Source: Prauserella alba (GTDB lineage Bacteria > Actinomycetota > Actinomycetes > Mycobacteriales > Pseudonocardiaceae). From it: 64,000 nucleotides of DNA. The position numbers and the translations under genes were made by a program. Under the pieces are notes generated by a model that was not told where the DNA came from, did no database searches, and worked only from the letters and a program-made list of their open reading frames with translations. Positions 51,865 to 60,519 of the stretch are shown piece by piece. How positions within the stretch are numbered: position 1 is the first letter of the stretch; each line of letters starts with the position of its first letter. Location of the stretch: positions 1-64,000 of the forward strand of contig NZ_JAMTCH010000003.1 of the NCBI RefSeq assembly GCF_024171735.1, in the 5' to 3' direction.

Positions 51865-52575
51865 TCAGCCCGCTGGGCGTGCCTCGGGGCTGCCGGGGCC
51901 GGATCGGAACGTGCGGCGGTAGGCATCCGGAGAGGTGCCGATCCGCCGGTTGAAGTGCCGGCGCAGCGTGGCCGCCGTGCCGAGGCCTACCTGCGCTGCG
52001 ATGTCGTCCACGCTGTCGTGGACTGTTTCCAGCAGTTCCTGCGCACGCCGGATGCGTTGCGTCAGCAGCCGTTGTAATGGACTCGTACCCGTGACAGCGA
52101 GGAACTGGCGGCTGAGCTGGCGTGGGCTCAGACCCGCCTCGCGGGCGAGGTCGGTGACGGTCAACGGTTGGTGCAGGCGCTCGATCGCCCAATCGAGCAG
52201 GCCGTTGAGGCTGTGACCGTTGCCGGAGGACACCGGTGTGGCGATGAACTGCGCCTGTCCACCGTCACGATGGGGCGGTACGACCAGGCGTCTGGCCGCG
52301 CTGTTGGCCGCTGCGGCACCGTAGTCCGTGCGGACCATGTGCAGGCACAGGTCGATCCCGGCCACTTGTCCAGCCGAGGTGAGTACATCGCCGTCGTCGA
52401 CGTAGAGCACGTCGGCGTCGACCGCGATTCCCGGGTACTGCTGCGCGAGTGTCTCGGCGTACGACCAGTGCGTGGTGGCACGTCGCCCGTCGAGCAGTCC
52501 CGCGGCGGCGAGCACGAAAGCACCCGTGCATATCGACGCCACTCGGGCGCCGCGTTCGTGTGCGGTCCGCACGGC
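51865..52575 (-). pseudogene. N-terminally truncated GlxA/AraC-type regulator
   Basis: The frame encodes the second half of a DJ-1/PfpI-like domain (RGARVASICTGAFVLAAAGLLDGRRATTHW) and a complete C-terminal AraC-type helix-turn-helix region (TVTDLAREAGLSPRQLSRQF). GlxA-family regulators are normally near 320 residues, so roughly 110 N-terminal residues are missing. The apparent upstream start is in unrelated sequence: homology ends near 52575, where a different gene fragment on the other strand begins. Expression of the DNA-binding part is possible but loss of the sensing domain makes regulation unlikely. I call it a pseudogene. Confidence 0.7.
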
Positions 52576-52748
52576 GCGCGTATCTGCTGGCCGTCTTCGA
52601 GTTCGCACTGCCACCGGCGGTGCTGCTGTGTGTCACCGCGGTCCTCGCCGGGTTCACGCTGGTCTGGACCGTGCGTGAAGCGGTGCGGAACCCACCGGAC
52701 GACGCCGCGTCGGGCTTGCCGGCCGACGGTGCGCCGAAACGTGTTTGA
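52570..52748 (+). pseudogene. C-terminal fragment of a membrane protein
   Basis: On the plus strand, about 57 codons from around 52575 read as a protein C-terminus: one clear hydrophobic helix (FALPPAVLLCVTAVLAGF), a charged end and a TGA at 52746-52748. Upstream sequence in this frame is antisense to the truncated regulator, so the N-terminal part was lost at the same junction. The parent family cannot be named. Confidence 0.45.
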
Positions 52749-52837
52749 CGCGCGGCTCGCAAGGCTGTCGACCGGCACTTCGCGGTTCTGCGATTTCCCA
52801 CTCTTTCTTCCGACGGACGCTCCGAAACCGCCTCGGG

Positions 52838-53857
52838 TCAGTCCTGACCCGCCAGGCGGGTCAGGGTGTCGGCGACCCCTTCCTCCCGTGCGTCGCGGTG
52901 TCCGGTTCCCGCCCAGAGGTGGATCAGCCCGGTGTCGCGGGCGGTGGCGGCGGCCTTGCGCAGCGGGCCGGTGAGGTGGTGCACGGCGGGATACGCGCAG
53001 GGCGCGATGGGGTCGTACCGGTCGGTGAACTCGTTGCGTAGCGCTCGTGCGGGTCGGCCGGTGAACGCGCGGGTGACGACGGTCGCGTCGAAGTCGGGGT
53101 CGACCAGTGCGGCCTTGTGCGGCGCGGAGGTTCCGCTCTCATGGGTGCGCAGCAGCGCGGTGCCCACGGTGACCGCCTCGGCACCGGCGTCGATCGCGGC
53201 GGCGACGTCGGCGCGCCGGCTGATGCCACCCGCGCCGATCAGCGGAAGGCGGGTGTCGGCGCGAACGTCCCGGAGCAGACGCGGCAACGGAACCTCGGGC
53301 GGCGTCCGCGTCGGGGTGAACGTGCCGGAATGGCCGCCTGCGGCGGAGGACTGGACGACGAGGGCGTCAACCCCGGCCTCCTCGGCGAGCTGTGCCTCGG
53401 GTGCGGAGGTCACCGTCTGCACCACCATGCTGCCGGCCGCGCGCAAGGCGGAGACGACGTCGCCGTGCGGCACGCCGAAGGTCAGCGACACGACCGGAAC
53501 CGGATCCGCGAGCAACAGGTCGATCTTGGCCGCCCAGTGGTCGTCGTCCTCGACCGGAGCGTCCGGAAGGTGTACGCCGTAGCGGTCGGCCGCGGGCAAG
53601 AGCTCGTCGCGATAGGCGCGGTAGTCCTCTTCGGACACGGTAGCCGGATTCGGTACGAAGAGGTTGACGCCGAACGGCACTCCGTCGCCGCGGACGGCGG
53701 TGATCTGCTCGGCCAACGTCGCCGGTGTCTTGTAGCCGCCTGCGAGGAACCCCATCGATCCGGCACGCCCGGCCGCGGTGACCAGCTTCGGCGCGGTTGG
53801 GCCGCCCGCCATGGGGGCGGCGAGGACGGGAAGCCTGATGCCGAGGTCGGTGAGCAC
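52838..53857 (-). CDS. nitronate monooxygenase-family flavoprotein
   Basis: A 339-residue FMN-dependent TIM barrel of the 2-nitropropane dioxygenase/nitronate monooxygenase family. The start LGIRLPVLAAPMAGGPTAPKLV, the glycine-rich phosphate site LPLIGAGGISRRADVAAAIDAGAEAVTVGTALL at about residues 205-238 and the active-site His in SSAAGGHSG are present. It oxidises nitronates or, in some members, related toxic nitro compounds. ATG/GTG 53857 gives the family start. Standing alone beside truncated genes, it may be accessory. Confidence 0.88.
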   Translation of the reverse strand: MLTDLGIRLPVLAAPMAGGPTAPKLVTAAGRAGSMGFLAGGYKTPATLAEQITAVRGDGVPFGVNLFVPNPATVSEEDYRAYRDELLPAADRYGVHLPDAPVEDDDHWAAKIDLLLADPVPVVSLTFGVPHGDVVSALRAAGSMVVQTVTSAPEAQLAEEAGVDALVVQSSAAGGHSGTFTPTRTPPEVPLPRLLRDVRADTRLPLIGAGGISRRADVAAAIDAGAEAVTVGTALLRTHESGTSAPHKAALVDPDFDATVVTRAFTGRPARALRNEFTDRYDPIAPCAYPAVHHLTGPLRKAAATARDTGLIHLWAGTGHRDAREEGVADTLTRLAGQD

Positions 53858-54371
53858 GAAACTGTCCTTTCCGGAACGGCGGCCGCGCGGGCAGGCCGTG
53901 GCGGCCCGGCGGGGGAGCGGACTCGGTGCCGCGGCCGCGGCACCGACGTTAGGTGGCCCTGCCTGCGTTGTGAAATGCGTGTCGAGCCGGCTCTATGTCG
54001 CTCGGGCATAGATGCCGGTGGGGAAGGCTCCGGCCGTGGAGTCCCGGCCGTTCCGGGCAGGTCCGGACCGCGCTTGTGGGCCGGGTCGGCTCGCGAGCGT
54101 CACCGGGAAGGCGGCGAGCGGCACGTCACGGGTGCACGGCGTCGATGGCGTCGAGCAGGTCCCGAACGGGGCCGTTCCAATGCGGGAACTCGGCCGCGAA
54201 TGTTCCAGGCGAACTCGTCGTCGCCGTAGCGTTCCGTCAGCACGCGCGGAGCGGGCCACCACTGCGAACGGGCGATTCTTCGCAAACTTCCCTACGTTCG
54301 ACGGTCCTGTGCGGGGACGGTCGTTGCATAGCCTCTGCATGTACGCGTGACGACGACGATGCGAGGGGTCG
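53858..54371. other. 514-base intergenic interval with one decayed frame
   Basis: Between the nitronate monooxygenase gene and the repeat protein gene. Apart from the minus-strand remnant at 54126-54285 I see no gene. The final part carries the upstream region of the repeat protein gene. Confidence 0.5.
54126..54285 (-). pseudogene. frameshifted remnant of a short conserved gene
   Basis: On the minus strand a protein-like stretch, RSQWWPAPRVLTERYGDDEF, continues only after a frame change near 54200 into EFPHWNGPVRDLLDAIDAVHP and a stop. Together they read as one protein interrupted by a small insertion or deletion. I do not recognise the family. Confidence 0.4.
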
Positions 54372-56423
54372 ATGAGCGGTCGGCACAGGAATCCGGGAAA
54401 GTTCGGGCTGTATGCCGCAGTTCTGGGTAGTAGTGCGGCGGTGCTGAGCGCGGTACTGGCTCAGCCTGAGCCGGTGCACGACCGGCCCGACGACTCGGTG
54501 TCGGCGCTCAGTGGTTCTGGTGGACTGCGCGATTCGGGTGGACCGCACCACGACCCGAACGGCGCAGCCGTCGACGAACACGACGCACACACCTCGCCGG
54601 TCGCGCCACGTGGTCCGGCCGCCGCCGAACGCCCAGCCCGCGATGCCGAACAAGGGCCGCAGGCCGGCTCCGTGGCGAAACCGGAGGCCGACGAGCGTCG
54701 GCGGCACCCGGCGCGTGCGCGATCGGCCGCCGAGTCGACGACCGGATCCGCGGTCGCCCACGCCGAATCTGTGGCTGAACGGGAGAAGACCTCGCTCGCA
54801 CGGGGCGAAACCGTCGCCGCGCAGGGCGGAGCGGCCACGCAGGATGAAGCCGTGGCCGTGCAGGAGGAAACCGTGGCGCAGGCCACCGCCGAGTCTGCCC
54901 CGGGTGCCGGACCGGTGCGGGCCACGGCCACGGCGCGGTCGGAGCACGGCGACGCACTCGACGCCGCAGCGACGTCACCACGCGAGCAGCCGGCCGAAGC
55001 GGCGCCGGAGCCGGCGACCGTCGCGCCGGCGAGTGTCGACGCGGCCGCGCATGTCGCGCAGGCGGCCGACGAGCCTGCCGTCACGACGACCCGCGCGGCG
55101 GGCAGCCCGGAGGTCACCACGAAGGCCGACGGGAGTTCGGCCAGCGTTACGGTGACGGACCGGGACTCCGTCGAGGCTTCCGTCGGGACCGAGGTGGGCG
55201 GTGCCTCGATCGACGCCAGCGGAAAGGTGAATGCCGGTCCGAAGGCATCCGCCTCGGCATCGGCCGGCCCTGACGGGCTCGAGGCGGGCATATCGGTGGA
55301 GAACGGCGTCGCCGGATCCGCCGGTGTCGATGCGGAACACGGTGCGCTGCGCGCCGGTACGGAGGTCGGCGGGTTCGGCGGGGGCCGTGGCCAGTTCTCC
55401 GGCCAGCTCGACCTGGGCGGTGCGCAGCTGGCCATGGGCGGGTTCGTCGGATTCGAAGGGTTCGTGAGCGGTAGCGGCGGAATCAGCGGTGTCGAAGGGA
55501 AAGTGACGGCGACCGGCCAGCTGGGCTACGGCGCCGAGTTCGGAGCGGGCGCCTCGTGGGACGGCGAGACGCTGGACGCCCACACCGAGTTCGGCGCCTC
55601 GGTGGTCACCGGCGGCAAGGTCCGCACGGACGTCTCGGTCGATCCGGCGCAGGTCGCATCCGACCTCGGTGGCCTGGTCAGCTCCGAACACGGTCCGCTC
55701 GGCGGCATCTCGTTCTCCGACACCTCGCTCGGAACCGAGTCGGACGACGCCGTCGACGTCGACGACGACACGGTCGACGCCATCACCGGTGCCACGCCGT
55801 CTCACGACGACACGGTCGACACGGATGCCGAGGACGCGGTGGCCGAGGATACGGGATCGGAGGACGCGGAATCCCAGGACGCCGAGACCGAGGACGCGGA
55901 ATCGGAGAACGCGGGATCGGAGGACGCGGAATCCCAGGACGCCGAGACCGAGGACGCGGAATCGGAGAACGCGGGATCGGAGGACGCGGAGACCGAGAAC
56001 ACCGAAACCGAGGACGCGGAGACCGAGGAGGCCGAGACCGAGGAGGCCGAGACCGAGGAGGCCGAGACCGAGGACGCGAAGAGCGCTGCGCCGGCGGAAT
56101 CCGACAGCACCACCGACGCCGCATCGGAGGACTCCGGGAATGAAACCGATGCCTCCGGGACCGGCGGTTACAGCGACGGTTTCGGCAGTGAGGTCGACGG
56201 CGGCGGGGTCCGTGACAGTTCAGCCAGCCCGGACAACTCCGACGACTCGTCCGACCCGGATTCCGACGACGGCGGTGGCTACGGCGGGGGCTTCGGCAGT
56301 GAGGTCGACGGCGGCGGGGTCGGTGGCGCCGATGCCGACGGCGGCTCGTCGTCCAGCAGTTCGTCCAGTGGCGGCGGTGGCTACGGAGGCGGCGGCTTCG
56401 GTGGCAGCGTCGGTGCTTTCTGA
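54372..56423 (+). CDS. large acidic repeat-containing exported protein, unknown function
   Basis: A 683-residue protein. A basic start and a hydrophobic segment (residues 11-30, LYAAVLGSSAAVLSAVLAQP) form a signal peptide or anchor. Residues 35-240 are Ala/Glu/Pro-rich and disordered-looking. Residues 240-455 are Gly/Ala/Ser-rich with alternating strands (SIDASGKVNAGPKASASAS, GVEGKVTATGQLGYGAEFG), like a beta-solenoid or adhesin-type domain. Residues 470-575 are Asp/Glu repeats, including an exact 60-bp duplication, and the end (595-683) is Gly/Ser-rich with two copies of FGSEVDGGGV. No known family. It could be a surface protein that binds ions or partners. ATG 54372 has GAGGGG upstream. Cell-surface function is inference. 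Confidence 0.75.
   Translation: MSGRHRNPGKFGLYAAVLGSSAAVLSAVLAQPEPVHDRPDDSVSALSGSGGLRDSGGPHHDPNGAAVDEHDAHTSPVAPRGPAAAERPARDAEQGPQAGSVAKPEADERRRHPARARSAAESTTGSAVAHAESVAEREKTSLARGETVAAQGGAATQDEAVAVQEETVAQATAESAPGAGPVRATATARSEHGDALDAAATSPREQPAEAAPEPATVAPASVDAAAHVAQAADEPAVTTTRAAGSPEVTTKADGSSASVTVTDRDSVEASVGTEVGGASIDASGKVNAGPKASASASAGPDGLEAGISVENGVAGSAGVDAEHGALRAGTEVGGFGGGRGQFSGQLDLGGAQLAMGGFVGFEGFVSGSGGISGVEGKVTATGQLGYGAEFGAGASWDGETLDAHTEFGASVVTGGKVRTDVSVDPAQVASDLGGLVSSEHGPLGGISFSDTSLGTESDDAVDVDDDTVDAITGATPSHDDTVDTDAEDAVAEDTGSEDAESQDAETEDAESENAGSEDAESQDAETEDAESENAGSEDAETENTETEDAETEEAETEEAETEEAETEDAKSAAPAESDSTTDAASEDSGNETDASGTGGYSDGFGSEVDGGGVRDSSASPDNSDDSSDPDSDDGGGYGGGFGSEVDGGGVGGADADGGSSSSSSSSGGGGYGGGGFGGSVGAF
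55861..55980 (+). repeat. exact 60-bp tandem duplication in the repeat protein
   Basis: Bases 55861-55920 and 55921-55980 are identical, each encoding a 20-residue Asp/Glu/Ser/Ala block. Shorter 15-base units encoding EAETE follow at about 56020-56070. Identity without any change indicates recent expansion. Confidence 0.95.
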
Positions 56424-56679
56424 GCACCAGGTCGAGGCGGCGGCGCAGCAGGCCGATGAGCGCCACCAGACGGCGGTGGCCGGCGAACACACCGCGATCC
56501 CGTCGAGGGCGCTGCCGGCAGCCGCCCGCTCCTGCGTTCCGGCTTCGTCGGCTCCGCGGAGAGCCGCGCTCTCCAGCTGCTGCCCGGGGCGTGGTCTGTA
56601 CCGCGGCGACGCCGACGGTCACGAGTGTGCCGGTGGCTCTGACGTCGTCGAGTGCGCGGCCACGGCGGCACAGGCGTGC
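56424..56679. other. intergenic interval without recognisable gene
   Basis: About 260 bases. Minus-strand frames are open but carry no domain or good start. Possibly decayed coding sequence. Confidence 0.45.
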
Positions 56680-56685
56680 CATACT
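56680..56685 (+). promoter_or_regulatory. -10 box of leaderless promoter (LURP-one-like gene)
   Basis: CATACT ends six bases before GTG 56692. Confidence 0.4.
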
Positions 56686-56691
56686 CGCCGT

Positions 56692-57288
56692 GTGACTGCA
56701 CCGATGCACCTGCCGACGTTCTTCGTCCGCCAGCGGATCACGATGATGGTCAACCGCTACGAGATCCGTGGCGTCGGCCAGGACGGCGGCGAGGGTGACC
56801 TGATCGCGTTCGCACAGCAGAAGCGGATGAAGCTGCGCGAGGAGATCATCTTCTACACGGACGAGACGCGCACCCGCCAGGTGTTCTCGTTCAAGGCCCG
56901 GCAGCGGCTCGACGTGCACGCCGAACACGACGTGTACGACGAGCACGGGCAGCAACTCGGCGTGTTCAGCAAGGAGTTCGGGAAGAGCCTGCTGCGGTCG
57001 ACGTGGCAGCTGCACGGGCCGGGCTACTCCGCGACGGGCCGGGAACGCAGCAAGTTCATCGCCGTTCTCCGCCGGATCTGGACGATGATCCCGTATCTCG
57101 GCGACGTCTGGGTGCCGTTCCTGTTCCACTTCGACTTCACCGACAACGAGACCGGGCAGCCGGTGATGACCAGTCAGAAGGGCGTCGCGATCCGCGACAA
57201 GTACACGATCACCGTGCCCGATCCACGCGTCGACTTCCGGCTGGCCGCCAGCATGGCCGTCGCACTGGACGCACTCCAGTCACGCTGA
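56692..57288 (+). CDS. LURP-one-related/YxjI family protein
   Basis: A 198-residue protein of the LOR family (tubby-like barrel, related to phospholipid scramblases). The pattern FFVRQRITMMVNRYEI at the start, the KARQRLDVHAEHDVYDEHGQQLGVFSKEF segment and a hydrophobic turn VWVPFLFHFDF late in the protein fit the family. Its bacterial role is not established; membrane association is likely. GTG 56692 is preceded by CATACT. It follows the repeat protein gene on the same strand but with its own promoter. Confidence 0.85.
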   Translation: MTAPMHLPTFFVRQRITMMVNRYEIRGVGQDGGEGDLIAFAQQKRMKLREEIIFYTDETRTRQVFSFKARQRLDVHAEHDVYDEHGQQLGVFSKEFGKSLLRSTWQLHGPGYSATGRERSKFIAVLRRIWTMIPYLGDVWVPFLFHFDFTDNETGQPVMTSQKGVAIRDKYTITVPDPRVDFRLAASMAVALDALQSR

Positions 57289-57309
57289 GGTGCTGCCGTC
57301 ACGCCGAGG

Positions 57310-57999
57310 TCAGTGCGGGTGCTCGCCGAGGAGGCCGCCTGCGATCAGGTTCGCCAGGTCGCGGGCCGTGCGCGCCTGGCTTTCCGCGGTCACCGGCCGG
57401 GGCCTGCCCAGTCGGTGCGCGAGCGGCAGTTGCACCAGGCCGGCGACCGGGCTGATGACGGCGAAGAAGAGCACGTCCAGGGTGACCTTCGGCATGCGCC
57501 CCGCCGCCATGAGCCGTTCCACGGCGGGCACCAGTGGTTCGAGTGTCGGTGCCACGTACCTGTCGTACAGGTAGTCCAGGCGTTCGGACTCGCGGCCGAA
57601 CTCGTCGGCCAGTAGCCGGGCGAGCAGCGGAGCTTCGACCGCGGACTGGTAGAAGTGAACGATCACCGCGCGCACCAGCTCGGCGTCGTCGACGCCGGAG
57701 TCGAGCAGTTCCCGGCGTTCCAGCTGGTCGTCAGCGAGCAACACGTCGACGACGGCTCGCCAGAAGTTCGCCTTGGACCCGTAGCGGTCGTGGATGAAGT
57801 TGTGGCTGACGCCCAGTCTTTTCGCGAGTTCTCGCGCGGTGGTGCGCTCGTAGCCGAGTTCCGCGAACGTCTCCATTCCTCGCCGGAGGATCTCCGTCTC
57901 TTCCGGGACCGGCCGTGCCGATGCCCCGGGCCGTCCCGGGCCCCGTGGCTCGCCCGTGTGCGACTCCGCTGCAGCCATGTGGTCGTTCTCCTCGTGCAT
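57310..57999 (-). CDS. TetR/AcrR family transcriptional regulator
   Basis: A 229-residue repressor. The helix-turn-helix ELAKRLGVSHNFIHDRYGSKANFW is at about residues 58-81 and the C-terminal domain is helical. ATG 57999 has CGGAG upstream; ATG 57978 is a possible alternative start. It is divergent from an SDR gene, and two near-palindromic sites in the shared 136-base region are the likely operators. It probably represses itself and the SDR. Ligand unknown. Confidence 0.9.
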   Translation of the reverse strand: MHEENDHMAAAESHTGEPRGPGRPGASARPVPEETEILRRGMETFAELGYERTTARELAKRLGVSHNFIHDRYGSKANFWRAVVDVLLADDQLERRELLDSGVDDAELVRAVIVHFYQSAVEAPLLARLLADEFGRESERLDYLYDRYVAPTLEPLVPAVERLMAAGRMPKVTLDVLFFAVISPVAGLVQLPLAHRLGRPRPVTAESQARTARDLANLIAGGLLGEHPH

Positions 58000-58066
58000 T
58001 GCGTCTCCGGCCGGGTTTCACATTCGGCCGGGTTTCCCGCGTTCGGTGGGACCGCACGCGCCAACT

Positions 58067-58104
58067 TGACACCTGTCAGATTTTCGCTAATCTGACAGGT
58101 GTCA
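58067..58104. promoter_or_regulatory. double TetR operator between the tetR and SDR genes
   Basis: TGACACCTGTCA (58067-58078) and TGACAGGTGTCA (58093-58104) are each 12-base inverted repeats (TGACA..TGTCA), and the larger 15-base arms (58067-58081 and 58090-58104) are perfect reverse complements. Centres are 26 bases apart. Confidence 0.85.
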
Positions 58105-58135
58105 GTCAAGGATTCCCGGGCTGTGGAGGGCGACG

Positions 58136-59089
58136 ATGGCACGGACCACGCCGGATATCCCGGTTCCGGATCTCACCGGGAAACGTGCGGTGATCACCGG
58201 GGCGAGCGACGGTGTCGGGCTCGGCCTGGCGACCCGGTTCGCCGCAGCGGGGGCGGAGCTCGTCATGCCGGTCCGTAATCCGCGTAAAGGGGAGGCCGCA
58301 GTGGCGCAGATCCGCCGCCGGCATCCCGGGGCCGACGTGTCGCTTCATGAGCTCGATCTGTCGTCATTGGGCTCGGTGGCCGCGCTGGCGGATCGGCTGA
58401 TCGCGGAGGCACGGCCGATCCATTTCCTCGTGAACAACGCGGGCGTGATGACACCGCCGGATCGGCAGACCACAGTGGACGGTTTCGAGTTGCAGTTCGG
58501 CACCAACCATCTCGGGCATTTCGCCCTGGTGGCACGCCTGCTTCCGCTGCTGCGGTCCGGTCGGGCGCGGATCACGTCCCAGATCAGCGTGGCCGCCGAC
58601 CAGCACGCCGTCAACTGGGACGACCTCCAGTGGCTACGGCGGTATCACGGCAACCGGGCCTACAGTCAGTCGAAGATCGCGTTCGGCCTGTTCGGGCTCG
58701 AACTCGACCGGCGCAGCCGCGACGGCGGCTGGGGAATCACGAGCAATCTCTCGCATCCCGGAGTGGCTGCCACGAACCTGCTCGCCGCCCGTGCAGAGGT
58801 CGGCCGTGGCAGGCCGACCCCACGGGCTCGCTTCATTCATGCACTCGCCGCTCGAGGCGTCGTGTTCGGGACGGCGGAAACGGCGTTGCTGCCCGCGTTG
58901 TACGCCGCGACGTCCCCGGACGCCGAGGGCGGGCGTCTCTACGGGCCCAGCGGATTCAACCATTTCTCGGGTCCGCCCGCCGAGCAGAAACTGTACTCGC
59001 GGCTGCGTCATGCCGATCATGCTCGCCGGATCTGGGACGTGTCGGAGGAGCTCACCGGCGTCCGGTTCCCGGCGGTGCACCCGGTGTGA
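58136..59089 (+). CDS. short-chain dehydrogenase/reductase
   Basis: A 317-residue NAD(P)-dependent oxidoreductase. The nucleotide site [18 protein letters not shown] is at about residues 19-36, NNAGV follows at about 99-103, and the catalytic YSQSK at about 178-182 with Ser in SQISVAADQ upstream. The long C-terminus resembles the retinol-dehydrogenase/WW-oxidoreductase-like actinobacterial group. ATG 58136 follows GGAGG. It is probably controlled by the divergent TetR protein through the double operator. Substrate unknown. Confidence 0.92.
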   Translation: MARTTPDIPVPDLTGKRAVITGASDGVGLGLATRFAAAGAELVMPVRNPRKGEAAVAQIRRRHPGADVSLHELDLSSLGSVAALADRLIAEARPIHFLVNNAGVMTPPDRQTTVDGFELQFGTNHLGHFALVARLLPLLRSGRARITSQISVAADQHAVNWDDLQWLRRYHGNRAYSQSKIAFGLFGLELDRRSRDGGWGITSNLSHPGVAATNLLAARAEVGRGRPTPRARFIHALAARGVVFGTAETALLPALYAATSPDAEGGRLYGPSGFNHFSGPPAEQKLYSRLRHADHARRIWDVSEELTGVRFPAVHPV

Positions 59090-59180
59090 GACGCGGCGTC
59101 CACGTGCTTCGGTCGACGGCTCGGGTATCGGTCGGCGCGGGGCCAGGCGGCACGGTTTCAGGTGGCACGCGGGTCAGAGG

Positions 59181-59218
59181 GCAGAGGTTTCAGAGGACAG
59201 AGGTTTCAGAGGACAGAG
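59181..59218. repeat. 16-bp direct repeat at the end of the oxidoreductase gene
   Basis: GCAGAGGTTTCAGAGG (59181-59196) and ACAGAGGTTTCAGAGG (59197-59212), then a partial ACAGAG. The second copy runs into the 3' end of the mannitol-dehydrogenase-family gene and includes its stop codon. Confidence 0.7.
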
Positions 59219-60519
59219 CGGCGCAGGTGGTCGACGTAGTCGTCGACGGTGGTGACCAGTTCACGGTCGTCGGCGAGGGCGGCGTCGACGGCCGACAGGA
59301 CCCGCCGGGCGCCGTCGGCCGCTCGGGCGAGGGTGACGAGTTCGTCGGCGCGCGGATCGACGACGTCCCTGTCCCGCAGGTGGATCAGCCACCCGGCCAA
59401 CGCCGCGATCGCGGGTTCGGGCAACCGCTGCCGTGATCGTTCGGCACGCAGCACCGGGAGGATCCGGGCGGGGATCTTCTGTGAGCCGGCCACGGCGATG
59501 TGCAGCAGGTGGTGCCGGATGCCGCGGGACGAGAATCGCCGCAGCAGCCGTTCCCGATAGTCGGCCAGGTCGCCGGCGGGCAGCGACGCGTGCCGCGCCG
59601 CGGTGTCCCACCACGATTCGATCAGCGATGCCAGCGTGGGATGCCGCACGGCCTCGTCGACGGTGGCGCAGCCCAGCACCGGGCCGGTGTAGGCCAGCAG
59701 GGTGTGCGCACCGTTGAGGAACCAGAGTTTCCGCTGCTCGTACGCGGCGAGGTCGGAGACGAACCGTGCGCCCGCGGCTTCCCAAGCAGGCCTGCCGAGC
59801 GGGAACTCCCCGGCCAGCAGCCACTCGCTGAACGGCTCGGTCACCACGGGGGCGTGGTCGTCGAACCCGGTCAGCCGGGCGGCCGTGGCGACGTCGTCCT
59901 GGGTGGTGGCGGGGGTGATGCGGTCGACGACGGTGTCGACGAACGACACGTGCTCCCCGAGCCAGGAGCGGAAGCCGGGTGGCTCGTCCTGGGCTGCGCG
60001 GGCCAGCGCGCCGCGTAGCACTTCGCCGTTGCCCGGCAGGTTGTCGCAGGGTACGAGCGCGATCGGGGAGCCGCCCGCGCGGTGCCGTTCGCGCAGTCCC
60101 GCCAGCACCCGGTCTATCGCGGTGCCGTCGCCGACGGCGCGATAACCCGCTTCGGTGATCGTCAGTGTCAACAACGCCACCTCCGGCGAGGCCAGGTCGG
60201 CGAGCCACCGCTCGGTGTCGCCGCCGGGGTGGGCGCGGCTGATCGAGTCGACGATCTCGGTCTGCGGCTCGCCGTTGCCACGTACCTGCAGTGTGTACAG
60301 CCCGTCCTGCTCGGTGAGCGTGCGCGGCAGGTCGGCGTTGCGGAAGGTGTACGCCGCGACGCCCCAGTCCGGGTCGGCCATCGTGTACACGGCCTGATGG
60401 GCCCGGTGGAACGCACCGAGTCCGAGGTGGACGGCACGGACCGGGGCAGGCGGGCGTGCACCGGCGGCAGCGCGCGTGAGCCGGGGCAGCGGAGACGGCC
60501 GGGTCGGCGGCGTCGGCAT
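59206..60519 (-). CDS. mannitol dehydrogenase family oxidoreductase (probable fructuronate/tagaturonate reductase)
   Basis: A 437-residue NAD-dependent polyol/uronate dehydrogenase. The N-terminal AVHLGLGAFHRAHQAVYTMAD region binds nucleotide, and the family segments VEIPFNRITP-like (VDTVVDRITPATT) and KLWFLNGAHTLLAYTGPVLG with the catalytic Lys are present. Located downstream of uxaC, with ATG 60519 sharing bases with the uxaC stop (TGATG), it is expected to reduce fructuronate to mannonate or tagaturonate to altronate. In Enterobacteria this role is UxuB or UxaB. Stop codon lies in a short repeat. Substrate choice is inference from context. Confidence 0.88.
   Translation of the reverse strand: MPTPPTRPSPLPRLTRAAAGARPPAPVRAVHLGLGAFHRAHQAVYTMADPDWGVAAYTFRNADLPRTLTEQDGLYTLQVRGNGEPQTEIVDSISRAHPGGDTERWLADLASPEVALLTLTITEAGYRAVGDGTAIDRVLAGLRERHRAGGSPIALVPCDNLPGNGEVLRGALARAAQDEPPGFRSWLGEHVSFVDTVVDRITPATTQDDVATAARLTGFDDHAPVVTEPFSEWLLAGEFPLGRPAWEAAGARFVSDLAAYEQRKLWFLNGAHTLLAYTGPVLGCATVDEAVRHPTLASLIESWWDTAARHASLPAGDLADYRERLLRRFSSRGIRHHLLHIAVAGSQKIPARILPVLRAERSRQRLPEPAIAALAGWLIHLRDRDVVDPRADELVTLARAADGARRVLSAVDAALADDRELVTTVDDYVDHLRRSVL

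Noticed and set aside
55861-56075. CRISPR-like repetition
   Set aside because: Repeats abut with no spacers and are coding in frame; no cas genes in the window.
54975-56113. Minus-strand Ser/Val repeat frames over the acidic repeat protein
   Set aside because: They are the antisense reading of the Asp/Glu repeat codons.
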